64,000 nt of DNA from Poronia punctata (lineage: Eukaryota; Ascomycota; Sordariomycetes; Xylariales; Xylariaceae): positions 618,213-682,212 of the forward strand of contig MU401455.1 of NCBI GenBank assembly GCA_022579005.1, read 5' to 3'. Under the pieces are notes generated by a model. That model searched no databases. It worked only from the letters and a program-made list of their open reading frames with translations, and was not told the DNA's origin. Shown piece after piece: positions 1-9,918 of the stretch. A program made the translations under genes and the position numbers. Each line of letters starts with the position of its first letter. Position 1 is the stretch's first letter.

Positions 1-126
1 GAACCGACCGTACCGTCCTTGTCTCAAGCCATGCTTTTGATTAATTGGTCGCCAAGATGGCGACAATAAGAAACCAAATCTTCCCATGACCGAGAGTGCA
101 CTTCCCAGCTCCCCATATCTACCCAC

Positions 127-2340
127 CTACCGTACCCGGGCCAATCGATCAACAAGTTCCCCCGGAAGCTTCATATACATCAAAGGCACATGCTGTTGCG
201 CAGCATGAACATCCTGCTCCATATAACCCCCCGAAGTCAGTCTTCGTCTTCCCCCTCCTCCCCTCATTGCCTTACGAGGAATCGTAACCTTGAATGCACG
301 GGCGGGGTCGAAGAATCCACACCATACGATATCTCGTTCATTGGATACTCCCAAAATATCCGCTACCGTTTCCAGCGAAAAAATCCCGGACTCTTTGATT
401 AGGTTGTATTGGTTTTCCGAATCGAACATGACGTCAAAGGTGACTTCGTAGGGGCCCGCGTTTTTGGATCGCACGACGCTGGCGAACTTTCCTAATGTTC
501 CGTGGGGAAGATAATTGTCACTTTCTGGGTTTGGGGGGGCTTGAGCTGCTTTTGATGTTTCTTTTTTAGCAACTGTTGTCGTCGTCTCAGTTGCAGGTGG
601 GGGCGTTGGCGTTGGTGTGGGTTGTTGTTTTCCTATCGTCATCTTCTTTGAAGAGAATAAGCGACTGCTGCCGTGAAGACCTTCTTCGCCATCGCCGAGA
701 TTCATCACGTGGTAGATGCAGAATTCGGCGCATGGACCGCAAGGAATCGTCATCAGACCGCCGATGCCGAATGCGAAATTTCCCGCGGTTGCTTTTTGGC
801 CGGCATAGCTCCCGTGCTTTAATACATATCAGGTTCAAACTCACAACAGAAGATTATTTAGGCTAGGGGAAAATGAAAAGCGGCAGGTTACCGTGGTCGC
901 CACCTTGGCCGTAGATGCTAAACTCGTGGCAAGTTCCTGTGAAGATGCCAGCACCTCGCCAATAAGGAATACCTCCGGCACTGGCGCATCGCTATTGTCG
1001 GTACCGTTTGTCCCACCCGGACCTCCGTACTTGTGGAATTCCAATTCCCATGGCCCTTGGGCATCTTTGTGCTGTTCAGCAACGTAAAGTCGGACCCGTT
1101 CTAGTAAGCTGTCAAGCTGGCGGATTAGGATTGCTTTGGATTATATTGTCAGTTCTCACATGTCCAATATTCGACTATTCGGCCCCTTTGCAGACTTACG
1201 ATCTTTGATGCTTCCCATGTACATTGCACGGTATCCTACAACCCTCGCCGCCTCCAGCTTCACTTGGTAAGGCACCCCAATTTGCTTTTCCCTTCCCCAA
1301 TGGAACATAGCACCGTGAACTCTGACCGTCCTCCCATCAGGAAGCTGTTCGTAATTGACCCCAGTCAGCTCGAGATATCCGCCCGGTCCTATCAAGATAG
1401 TCGGCCGCGAATTCTCATACAGCGCATGAGCCGCCACCGACACGGGTGTGCAGCGGGCATTACTATCCAAAGGGGCAATATCAAACGTGCCGTTCCGATA
1501 TACAGTGGCTATCGCTCCCTGGGACTTTGGTATAGCGCACACACCACCACATTCCATGATCTTGCCCATATGAGTGAATCCACCGACTTGTAGGCGAAGT
1601 TCCTTGGAGCTCCAGTCATCAAGAGGCACCCCCGAGACATGCGCCGCATATGCAACGTATGGGCTTGGATCGTACGCCCGGCCGCCAACGATCAGGTTGA
1701 AATCCGGGTAGTCACGCATAGCGTCTAGAAAGGGCTGGGGTCCCATTTGCGCGACGATACATCTCGAGGCGGTGACGTCCTTTTCTGTTAGTTTGGGCAC
1801 AGAGGCGCCACAGGGAGTGATTTCGCCAGCTTCTAGTCGTTCCAGGACTGTGGTTTTATCTATACCAGCGTAGATGGCAACAGTCCGGAGATCATAATGT
1901 CTGCCAGTGTTAAGTACCTTTTTAGTCAACCCCATTTTCTTTTCTGGGTAGACAATTGGATGGGAGAAGATTAATTACTCGTTTCCCTCCTCTGCAGCAA
2001 TTTCCTCAATGACCTTGACAATCTCCTCAACCTGATCATCAGTACCTGCTCCGCCGGCCGAACTGAAGAGTAGCGGTATTTTGAAATCGTGAACGAGCTT
2101 CAAGAGCTTAGATAGATCCCTGGTGTAAGCTGATCGTTGACAGGACATTTCGCCCAGAGCGAGTTTTGAAGGTCCGCTGTCGGTTGAGCCGGAATCGAGA
2201 ATCAGGGCTGTGGACACGCCTGTTGATATTAAGGAGGAAAGAGCCGCTCGGGTCGCTGGCTCGTCTAGACCGTATCCTAACATGCCGACGGGGGTCACTA
2301 TGTGACATACCGGGTCAAGGTTTTGGGTATGGGACGCCAT
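127..2340 (-). CDS. DUF1446-DUF4387 (acyclic terpene utilisation AtuA-like) protein
   Basis: Four exons on the minus strand: 2340-1979, 1900-1200, 1133-892 and 816-127, giving 664 aa. The 78-bp first intron has a GTAATT donor and a branch-like CTTAAC before its CAG; it removes an in-frame TAA and joins exon 1 cleanly to HYDLRTVAIYAG. The second intron has a GTAAGT donor. Residues 1 to about 480 match the DUF1446/AtuA family (start MASHTQNLDP, then LILDSGSTDSGPSKLALG and GNFAFGIGGL). After a Pro/Thr-rich linker, residues about 543-645 match DUF4387 (SVVRSKNAGPYEVTFDVMFD). Bacterial AtuA belongs to acyclic terpene/leucine-type catabolism; the reaction of the fungal fusion is not known to me. 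The third intron acceptor (817-818) is the least certain join. Confidence 0.88.
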
Positions 2341-3120
2341 TATATGAGTTGATGTAGAGTGATGAGTCGAGGAGTGGTGATTTCGATTGTGTTGACTGTT
2401 AAAGGTTTTTTCTATAGCCAATGCGACCTTACGAGTATATGCACTAGCACTTGACGTGACGTGTAAGGTATGTGTGGCTCTCATGTGCTTGACAGTCTGC
2501 TCGAGCCTCGAGTAGATACTCAGGTAAGTACCCCTCTTTTCCCCGCCTCCAACTTCCCTTGGACATATATAATCGGGCAGCATGGTCAGAGCAGGGGCGA
2601 ACAACGTCCCTACCTCCCTGGGTATGTTGCCAAGAAGCGTACCTTACGTACCTACCTATCTTATATTCTTCTACCTACTTACCTATGTAGATTAGGCCAC
2701 GGAGTTACGCATCACTGATCTTCGCTTTTTCCGGTTGTTTGTTACCTTCATATGCCTGCCTAACCAAATTGGCAATATCTTATATCCGCAGCGCGCCTAT
2801 CGCATGGCCGATTCGGCTCCGGGATGTTAAATACGAATAGGCACGTCGACATGTTATGAAATATGTAAAGTTCACATGAGTAAAAGGGGAGGCTTGCTCC
2901 GTTCCCGTGGTAAAGGAAATCATAACAGTGCACGGTTTCTATACTCATATATGTTTTCTACACAATAATCTGTCTCGTAGGTCAGATCTATCTTGTATCT
3001 TGATTATTTATTCATATTGCATACTAGGGGAGGACTTATGACAAGTCTGCAATCCTACAACCCATCTCTCTCTCTCTCTCTCATCACTTTCTTCGTCCTT
3101 ACCTCGTACACCTCTCTCAT
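2341..3120. other. Intergenic, promoter side of the DUF1446 gene
   Basis: No convincing gene. The stretch holds the upstream region of the DUF1446 gene, clusters of TACCTA/TAGGTA words around 2640-2700 and a CT dinucleotide run at about 3064-3083. Short ORFs here have no recognisable protein features. Confidence 0.6.
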
Positions 3121-3606
3121 CTAAGGAAGAGGCGTGCACTCACGACATCTCACATGAAGACACTTACCACACTCCCTCTCATTCGGATAACTCCTAACCG
3201 CCTTCCCACAAGCATGGCATTTCCACGTAATCATCGGACCGGCAGGGACACACTTCTCCCTACAAGATTTACAAAACGGTCTTCCGAGAACGGCCTCACC
3301 GCAGATATGTTTGGGACACGTACAAACGTTCCATACGGTGACTGAGTTGGCGCGGAGCGTGCCGCATTTTTGACAGTGCCAGGTTAGTTCTTTCTCGCTG
3401 CCGCAAGTTTTGCATTGATAGGGCTTGGTTAGACAGGTCGAGCCGCAGGTTTCTTGTAGATTTGGGGGTTCGCGTTTCGTGACGAGCGTGTCGGTGCATT
3501 GTTTTGGCCCGAGACGGAGCATCGAGGTTGTTTTCGCTTTGGCGCAGATGGTGTAGTGGGACTTGGTGTGTCCGCAGGGGTAGGTGGATATGTGGCGGAT
3601 GCACAT
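3121..3606 (-). CDS. Cysteine-rich CxxC (zinc-ribbon-like) hypothetical protein
   Basis: Single-exon gene of 161 aa beginning MCIRHISTYPCGHTKS. It carries repeated CxxC pairs: CKTC near 66, CQKC near 78, then CTCPKHIC, CKSC, CHAC, CGKC and a final CREC. Such spacing suggests several structural zinc sites, as in small fungal zinc-ribbon or RING-like proteins, but no canonical RING or B-box spacing fits. There is no signal peptide or membrane segment, so a cytosolic or nuclear place is likely. The frame is open from ATG to TAG with no need for introns. Function is unknown; a fungal lineage-specific protein is the likeliest reading. Confidence 0.72.
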   Translation of the reverse strand: MCIRHISTYPCGHTKSHYTICAKAKTTSMLRLGPKQCTDTLVTKREPPNLQETCGSTCLTKPYQCKTCGSEKELTWHCQKCGTLRANSVTVWNVCTCPKHICGEAVLGRPFCKSCREKCVPAGPMITWKCHACGKAVRSYPNERECGKCLHVRCRECTPLP

Positions 3607-4038
3607 ATTGTTTTTGTTTTGTTTTGAGACCTGAGATATGTTGTAGAGATAGATGGATATGTTTGGGAAATATCCTAGCTTAGCACTATTTGGTAAGTAC
3701 TCGTAGTAGTGAAAGCTAGGAAGATTTGTTCAGATTGGTTTTGAGTTTGGGTTCATGATGGATCTACGCATGCCCGGATTTTGGCTCTCTTATATAATGC
3801 ATTGAATGGGAAAACAATGCCCTTGTCTATATCTGTGCATCAGAGGGCATTGAAGTCAAACAATTGATTGTTCTTTTTACGTGTGTCTGTGAAACGAAAC
3901 TGTCACTAATCGCCTTTCAAAACTTTCTAATTCGAGGAACACAAAGAGAAATGGTTTTTGAACAAGAGAGAGAGAACCGCAACAACAGCCTTATTGTCAT
4001 TGTCTATAGTCACAAATGTAGAACCTACTACCCCTAAC
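3607..4038. other. Intergenic between the CxxC protein and the SDR gene
   Basis: 432 bp with no gene seen. It contains the upstream region of the CxxC-rich gene; TATATAATGC near 3790 could serve as its TATA element, though about 190 bp from the ATG. The rest is the 3' flank of the reductase gene. Confidence 0.5.
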
Positions 4039-5103
4039 TTAATCCTTCGACCTCAGAATACTCGCCAAACAATCTGCAATACTATCTTCCAACTTAGCCC
4101 AGCCATGACCACTGACTCTGCGCAACAACTCCTCGGCTCTTTCATTCGGAACCTCAGTCTGATCCCATCGATCGTCTTCCAATATCGTAATCTTCTCCCG
4201 CTTCTCCCCCGACTCAAGTCCTTGCAAAATCTCCCCAACTTTTCTAAAACTAAACCTCTCCCCAAACGCAAAGATCCGCTCACCATCGACATCGGGCGTA
4301 GTGAGCGCCGCCACGTAAAGTAACCCGAGATCCTGCGTATCGACGAATCGCTGAGGCCTCACAGCAGCCACAACATCCAGATTCACACCATCTCTTAAGA
4401 ACTTGACAAACGAACAAGTACTCGTAATCCCTTGATTCTCCGGACTCAGCGTCGCTCCCAACACCGTCTCGGGAAGGATCGTATTAAACGAATACGGCAA
4501 CCTCTCCGCCCGAACCCATTCCCAAACCTTTTGTTCGAGCAAAGTTTTCAAGGCCATGTATCCTGTAAACGGACCACTACCACCTCCTACTCCTTGTTCC
4601 CTCACTTGAACCACGGCCTCCTCGTTATACGACCACTCGTTTAACGAGCGCTTCTTGGCCGGATCAGGCGTATACGCCGCCCAAGCCGAAGTCGTCAAGA
4701 CAAAAGACTTGACAGTTTTCTCATTCCTGGCAGCTACCAAAAGATTCCGCACCGAGGAGAACTCCAGCTCGAGATCGGTATCGAGATCGCTGACGTCCAC
4801 GCCGCGATGGCTCGCTACTGCCGCGATTCCCGCTACACCTTTAACTGCCCCGTCCCAGGCGTTCGGGGCTCCGAAATCAGATACTTGGACGAGCTCGAAC
4901 CGATCTTGGTCTTGGTCTTGGTCTTGGTTGAAGAATGGGATCATCCAGGAACTTTTGGTTATGCTGCGCACTGTGCCGCGGACTCTGTACCCCGCTTCAA
5001 GGAGCTTGGAGACGACCCACGAACCGATGAGTCCGTTGGCGCCGGTTACGAGGATGAGGGAGTTTGGGGGGATTGTCGGGTTGTTTAGCGTGAGCTTCGT
5101 CAT
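4039..5103 (-). CDS. Extended SDR NAD(P)-dependent reductase (Gre2/dihydroflavonol reductase-like)
   Basis: Intronless, 354 aa. Residues 20-27 are TGANGLIG, the TGxxGxxG nucleotide-binding motif of extended SDRs, followed by the GYRVRGTVRS strand that usually favours NADP(H). The catalytic Y182-x3-K186 lies in GYMALKT and is preceded by TTSAWAAY, which supplies the active-site Ser. The length fits Gre2-type aldehyde/ketone reductases (about 340-355 aa). Substrate cannot be told. Oddity: a hexanucleotide repeat at about 4906-4929 encodes a (Gln-Asp)n run near residues 60-67, in the region after the first beta-alpha-beta unit. It is transcribed away from the second SDR at 7015. Confidence 0.92.
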   Translation of the reverse strand: MTKLTLNNPTIPPNSLILVTGANGLIGSWVVSKLLEAGYRVRGTVRSITKSSWMIPFFNQDQDQDQDRFELVQVSDFGAPNAWDGAVKGVAGIAAVASHRGVDVSDLDTDLELEFSSVRNLLVAARNEKTVKSFVLTTSAWAAYTPDPAKKRSLNEWSYNEEAVVQVREQGVGGGSGPFTGYMALKTLLEQKVWEWVRAERLPYSFNTILPETVLGATLSPENQGITSTCSFVKFLRDGVNLDVVAAVRPQRFVDTQDLGLLYVAALTTPDVDGERIFAFGERFSFRKVGEILQGLESGEKREKITILEDDRWDQTEVPNERAEELLRRVSGHGWAKLEDSIADCLASILRSKD

Positions 5104-5417
5104 TTTTGGAAATGGGGGTAAGTCGAGATTTTAGAAAGAAAGAAGAAAGGAAAGGGTGGATAGGATAGATAAAACACAGATGTGAAAAGGTTTAAAAAGT
5201 AAGATATTCTTCGGACGTCCGTGGCGTGGTTGCTGTTATACCTAGATAACCTTGTCCTTGTACCCGTCGTCGTGTCGTGTCACCATGGCGTCGTCACGCT
5301 TGCCTTTAGATAAGGTAGCAACGCATTGAATCTTGCTTGTACGATCTAGATCAAGTGATAGATACTAAATTGAACCGGACACACTTAAATACCTTGTTTA
5401 TTCTACTGCTGTCCGGC

Positions 5418-5526
5418 AGGTACGCCACTTTTGGTCGGACAATATCGGCCGAATCATGGTATTAATAATCGCCTGTCGGATTGCTAATACAGGCGATTAG
5501 GTATCTCGCTTTTGGCGGTCGGCAAA
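5418..5526. repeat. Inverted repeat flanked by diverged direct repeats
   Basis: TAATCGCCTGT (5466-5476) and ACAGGCGATTA (5489-5499) form a perfect 11-bp stem with a 12-nt loop. The segment 5418-5441 (AGGTACGCCACTTTTGG...) recurs with changes at 5499-5526 (AGGTATCTCGCTTTTGG...). It may be a small mobile-element footprint or a regulatory palindrome. Confidence 0.55.
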
Positions 5527-6878
5527 GGTATTGTCCCTCTTTCCATAGCGTTATAAACCACATAGTCGTATGGTTTTGTTATTTGCGATGCCAGTTTGTT
5601 TTCCCAAGAAAGAGCGGCTGTAATAAAGCGTTAAACTAGGGGAGATGCTGTTGCCGCCGGCAGGTTGAGACTAGAAGTGGTAACCGCTGTGGTATTATAC
5701 TTGCCCCAAAGTTGTCCCGCACGCTCCCCACATTCACTATCTCCGTACCTACCTACTTGTAATTTGCCTCTAACCTACTCAGGTATATATGTGGCCAAGA
5801 ACTCGATATAAACAATGCATTTGGATTGATACTCTTATATACAAGTAGGTAGTTTGGCAACTGTTGGCCCATACAAATAATGTCTAGGTAGATTTCTTCC
5901 CATCGGTGAGACTGGAACGTAGCAGCAACCACACAAGGCGAGGTTTGTCTAGCGGGGTAAATCCTGAGGTGACCAGCGAGGGCTAACCTCGCCTTGTTGG
6001 ATTGCTGATCTATACAATATGTGCATAAAAGTAAGTACACGTATATGTAAAAGTAAACATGAATCCGACAACCAATCCAATAGGATTCTTATGTCTGATA
6101 GTCGATGGCACACAACGTTTGGAGCATGTTGTTAACGTAAGCTGCCGCTGCTAAAAATATAGTGTCAAACTTAAGGCATCATAGCGCTAAAATATACGTA
6201 GTCACTCGGGCTATACTCTTAACAGCCTACGGAGGATTTTCAGATCTACGAGTACCCCAAGGGAAGCACTTGGAAGTGGAAGTCCGCCTTCAACCTGCCA
6301 TCTACGAGTAGACCGGCCTGCTGGCTTAAAAGGTAAGATAGGTATGTAAAGTCCACACATCTGCCGGATGAGTAAGCCTATAGAACCCACCTCCAGCTGG
6401 AGATAGGTACGTGATGATAGAAAGGCCGAGTATTATTTACGAGCATTAACTTTCTAACGCGGCCTGTAACATGGGTTTGTTTGAAGTTACACTTGCTCCA
6501 GGTACGGTACTCCGAGTGCCGGCAGATTGTAAACAAACTCCCTCAACTTTCAAGCATCGTGGAAATTGAGCCAAAGGGAAGTGAAGGATAGGTTGTCCGG
6601 ACTCTGGAGTAACGGAGTAACATGTGTGTAAATCTATATACATTTCCGATGTAGGTTTTACGGCTTTGCGCCCGGAGTTAATGGACACCCGGCTAGTACA
6701 AGTATTGACAAGCTTGATGTTGGCCTGGGTGCCTGGATAGAGGAGCGCTTCCAAAACTTCCAAATCCGGACTAGAGTAGGATGTCATCTTGGCAACAAGC
6801 GGCGACGGGACGTTAACATCGTCGTTAACTCCCCGTTAACTCCCAGTGTAGGCTCGGACGCGAGAGCTGGTACGCCAG

Positions 6879-6886
6879 TATAAAAG
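6879..6886 (+). promoter_or_regulatory. TATA element of the SDR gene
   Basis: TATAAAAG lies 136 bp upstream of the ATG at 7015, with a CT/CA-rich leader between them, a usual arrangement for fungal class II promoters. Confidence 0.5.
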
Positions 6887-7014
6887 AGGGTGGTCATTCT
6901 TGAATTATATCAATATCACGCAACACCATCGTCATCACCTTCTTCTTTATCCTCATCGACACAATAAACATACATAAATCGACTTTTCCCCAGTCTCAAA
7001 CTGCAAATTTCACA

Positions 7015-8119
7015 ATGGCGACTGATAAGACTGTCTTGTTGATTACTGGTGGTCAGTTTCATGTCCTTTCCTCTCTTGACCTGCCCTATGGAGCAGAATA
7101 ATGAAGCTGACAGTGGTCTAGGCAACACCGGCATTGGTCTCGAGGCTGTCAAGGCTCTTGCCCAGAGCGAAAAGGCATACGAGATCATCATCGGATGTCG
7201 CACCGTCTCTAAAGGCGAGGAAGCCAGTAAGTAAAACGGGGGGTAGTCACTTACTCATACCTTGATATATATGCCCTCTTTCAAAGGCCACAATATGGTT
7301 GTTTGAGGGCGAACGAGATCCGACTTCGCCATTCCGAGAATGGATTATACTAACAAAGTCAATTCTAGTCGAGACGGTGAAAAAGGAGTTTCCCCAGACA
7401 GTCTCCACCTTCAGCACGGTGCAAGTCGACCTGACTTCAGACGAATCACTTGAAAAAGCCGTAGCAGAAATCTCATCCAAGTACGGCCGCCTGGATGTGC
7501 TGGTCAATAACGGAGGCGCCAGTTTTGACTATGAGATTATCAAAGGCAACATGAGCATCCGGGAGGCATTCAATGCCGCATGGGACGTTAACGTCACCGG
7601 CACCCACGTTTTGACCACACTCGCCGCTCCCCTGCTGATCAAATCGAAAAATGCGCGCCTGATCTTCCTAGCGAGCGGTACCTCGTGTCTCACCGAAACC
7701 GAGGACTATGCCTCGCATACGGGGGCACTGCTCAACAAGCCTTTCCCTGCGGGTTGGCCCAAGGACACTAGCGGCGGAATGGTCACGACGGCGTACCGTA
7801 GTTCCAAGACTGGTCTGAACATGCTCATGCGCGAATGGCGCAGGACGCTATACAACGACGGCGTCAAGGTGTGGTGTATCTCCCCGGGCTTCCTGGCCAC
7901 GGGGCTCGCTGGAGTCGGGGCCGACAGGCTAAAGCAGGTGAGTATTGGAAGATATAATGGCGGATTCGTACATGAATTAGGTTTAACTAACACTTGATTG
8001 TATAGATGGGCGCTGGAGATCCTGCACTCGGTGGAACCTTCATCAAGGATGTTGTAGAAGGGAAGCGGGATCAAGATGAGGGCAAGGTCATCAGGAGGGA
8101 TATGATTCAGCCCTGGTAA
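7015..8119 (+). CDS. Classical SDR oxidoreductase (carbonyl reductase-like)
   Basis: Four exons: 7015-7051, 7122-7226, 7369-7937 and 8006-8119, giving 274 aa. The second intron carries a perfect TACTAAC branch point near 7348. Residues 11-18 read TGGNTGIG once the first intron is removed, so the intron splits the cofactor-binding glycine motif. VNNGG replaces the usual NNAG. The active site is S150 (LASGTS), Y190 and K194 (YRSSK). The protein lacks a signal peptide and should be cytosolic. Homologous fungal enzymes reduce carbonyls on diverse metabolites; substrate unknown. It stands back to back with another reductase (4039-5103), and a Zn2Cys6 regulator follows at 9919, but no backbone synthase is nearby. 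Confidence 0.93.
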
Positions 8120-8636
8120 CTGCATGTTTTGTTAGCGTGATTCAAGGTCATAGCTACCAGGCGGAAAGGAACTGTTTCAGGTGATCATTTCTCTTTTCGC
8201 TAGGGAATCATGTAAAAGTAGATTGAGTGTTAGGCCTCCCCTCTGGAATGTTATGTCTCCTCACATATATTCTCGATAGAACAGATGAAAACCCCGTATC
8301 CTGTCAAAAATACTTGGTCGCTCGATTGGGGTGATCCCGTTAGGAGATTTTAATGCCCAGTAACCGACAACGGTAGGCCATGTCTGCTGACTAAAAATCC
8401 CGGTCCAGTTCGCGCCACAGCGGGCGGGCCCCGGCCGTTAGCTGTTCGCTCTTCCGGCTCTGCCTCGAAGCTTCCCCTTTTCCGTCAGTGGAGATACCTT
8501 TTCTGTCCTCTTCCATACCAAGCCACCGCTGAAGCCACAGACCCAACATTGTAGCATCAGCTACCCAGGACACAAAGATCACACAAAAAGCAATACTCAG
8601 GGTAAAGATCCCACAGCCTAAAGAGAACCGGACGTC
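8120..8636. other. Intergenic between SDR and kinase-like gene
   Basis: 517 bp. I see the 3' flank of the SDR gene and the 5' flank of the kinase-like gene, and nothing else that can be supported. A minus-strand ORF (8391-8657) with one hydrophobic stretch overlaps the kinase start and was not accepted. Confidence 0.5.
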
Positions 8637-9209
8637 ATGTCTAAGCAGGAGACCCAACCACCACGCAAATTCATCATCCAGATGTCCGGCGCGCCCGGGT
8701 CAGGAAAGAGCACGCTAGCCTCTCTCCTAGGCCGCTCGACCGGGGCGGTAGTGATCGACCACGATCAGCTGAGGTCGGCCATGCTCGATCTCCCGTTCGA
8801 TCAAGCCGCAAAGCTCGCCTACCGCGTCCAGTGGAGCCTGGTCCGGGAGATGGCCCGTCAAGGTCACAACGTCATCATCGACAGCACCTGCAACTACCCA
8901 GAGGTCCTTGATCGCGGAACCGAATGTGCCCGCGAACATGGCTACGCCTACTGGTACGTTGAGTGTCGCGCCGATGATATCGAGCTTCTGGATAGCCGGC
9001 TGCGTGCTCGAGACCCGCTGCCGAGCCAACGGACAGCCGTCGATAGGCCCCCGCAAGTTGCTGGTGTGGTCGGCGACCAGCGGGCTGTTTTTCGGAAGTG
9101 GATGACGGATCCGTGCCGGCCCCAGGAGGACAGTGCCATCATCATCGTCGAGTCGACCGGGGAGCCGAAGCAGCTTCGAGACCAGGTTTTGGCGAAAATC
9201 CTTGGCTAG
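8637..9209 (+). CDS. P-loop ATPase/kinase (AAA_33, zeta-toxin-like fold)
   Basis: Intronless, 190 aa. Residues 18-26 are GAPGSGKST, a perfect Walker A loop. VVIDHDQLRSAM then gives the acidic strand with the substrate-side Asp, and NVIIDSTCNY the second Asp-containing strand. CRADDIELLDSRLRARDPLPSQR resembles the Arg-rich lid of small-molecule or polynucleotide kinases of the AAA_33 family. The length fits a stand-alone kinase domain. Members phosphorylate small metabolites or nucleic acid ends; the substrate here is unknown. Third codon positions are GC-rich, unlike the flanks, which supports real coding. It follows the SDR gene on the same strand. Confidence 0.85.
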   Translation: MSKQETQPPRKFIIQMSGAPGSGKSTLASLLGRSTGAVVIDHDQLRSAMLDLPFDQAAKLAYRVQWSLVREMARQGHNVIIDSTCNYPEVLDRGTECAREHGYAYWYVECRADDIELLDSRLRARDPLPSQRTAVDRPPQVAGVVGDQRAVFRKWMTDPCRPQEDSAIIIVESTGEPKQLRDQVLAKILG

Positions 9210-9918
9210 GTGGGATTCTTCATGCTGCAAACAATTGTACCACACAAGCATTAACCAGCACTAAACCATCTATGGGTTTCTATGAAGATGGACCAATTGA
9301 AGTCGAACGTCGAGTTAAGAGTACAAGATTCATGATAGTTGAAAATAGGAGGGATTTTTTGATGCCGAGGAAAGTGCAACTACCTGCCAATAGAACCATT
9401 TGCTAGGTGTCTGAACCTAGTACGTAAATCGCGGTATGGTGCTTTCCCAACAATGAAAGGAATTCCAATTTAGAAACAGCGACCTACCAATCCTCAATCG
9501 ACAGTTTGAAACCCAAGCCAACAGTGAATCTCTTCAGCAATCAAATGATCAACTTTTTATTACAACATTGCAAGCAATAAAACAATGGGTATAGGAACAA
9601 TATTTTCCTGGTCGTTTTTGAGGCATGATATGGGATTTACCAAGTTTTGACAGCGGGTCTTGGGTTTTTGACTAAACCCCTTCGGGATCCGCGGACTCCG
9701 CACTCAACATGTCGGCCTACCTTAGGTCACCCTGAACCTTTCAACACAGTCAGAGATACATACGCCATTCCTGACAAAAAGTAGATATGGCTGGGCTGAC
9801 CAGGACACGTCTCCTTTGAAGAATATCTTTTGGAAACCGTGTGGTTCGACATTTCATACTTGCCATATAAAACAAACTCATATTCAAGCGTCGAGGACAT
9901 TCGTTGACTTACATAAGA
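9210..9918. other. Intergenic upstream of the Zn2Cys6 regulator
   Basis: 709 bp forming the promoter region of the regulator gene at 9919. No gene or clear repeat is seen; the ORFs at 9098-9406 and 9816-10046 overlap real exons or lack features. Confidence 0.5.

Larger units (their letters stand above)
5104..7014. other. 1.9-kb divergent promoter region between two SDR genes
   Basis: No credible gene; the ORFs here (for example 6446-6787 minus) have no family features. Contents seen: a perfect 11-bp inverted repeat (5466-5476/5489-5499) flanked by two diverged direct repeats, several TAGGTA/TACCTA words (5745-5760, 5845-5852), and a TATA element before the SDR at 7015. Confidence 0.55.

Noticed and set aside
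6446..6787. 113-codon minus-strand ORF
   Set aside because: No family features, mixed codon use, and it lies in a divergent promoter region.
8391..8657. 88-codon minus-strand ORF with a hydrophobic segment
   Set aside because: It overlaps the start of the kinase-like gene and has no recognisable features beyond one hydrophobic run.
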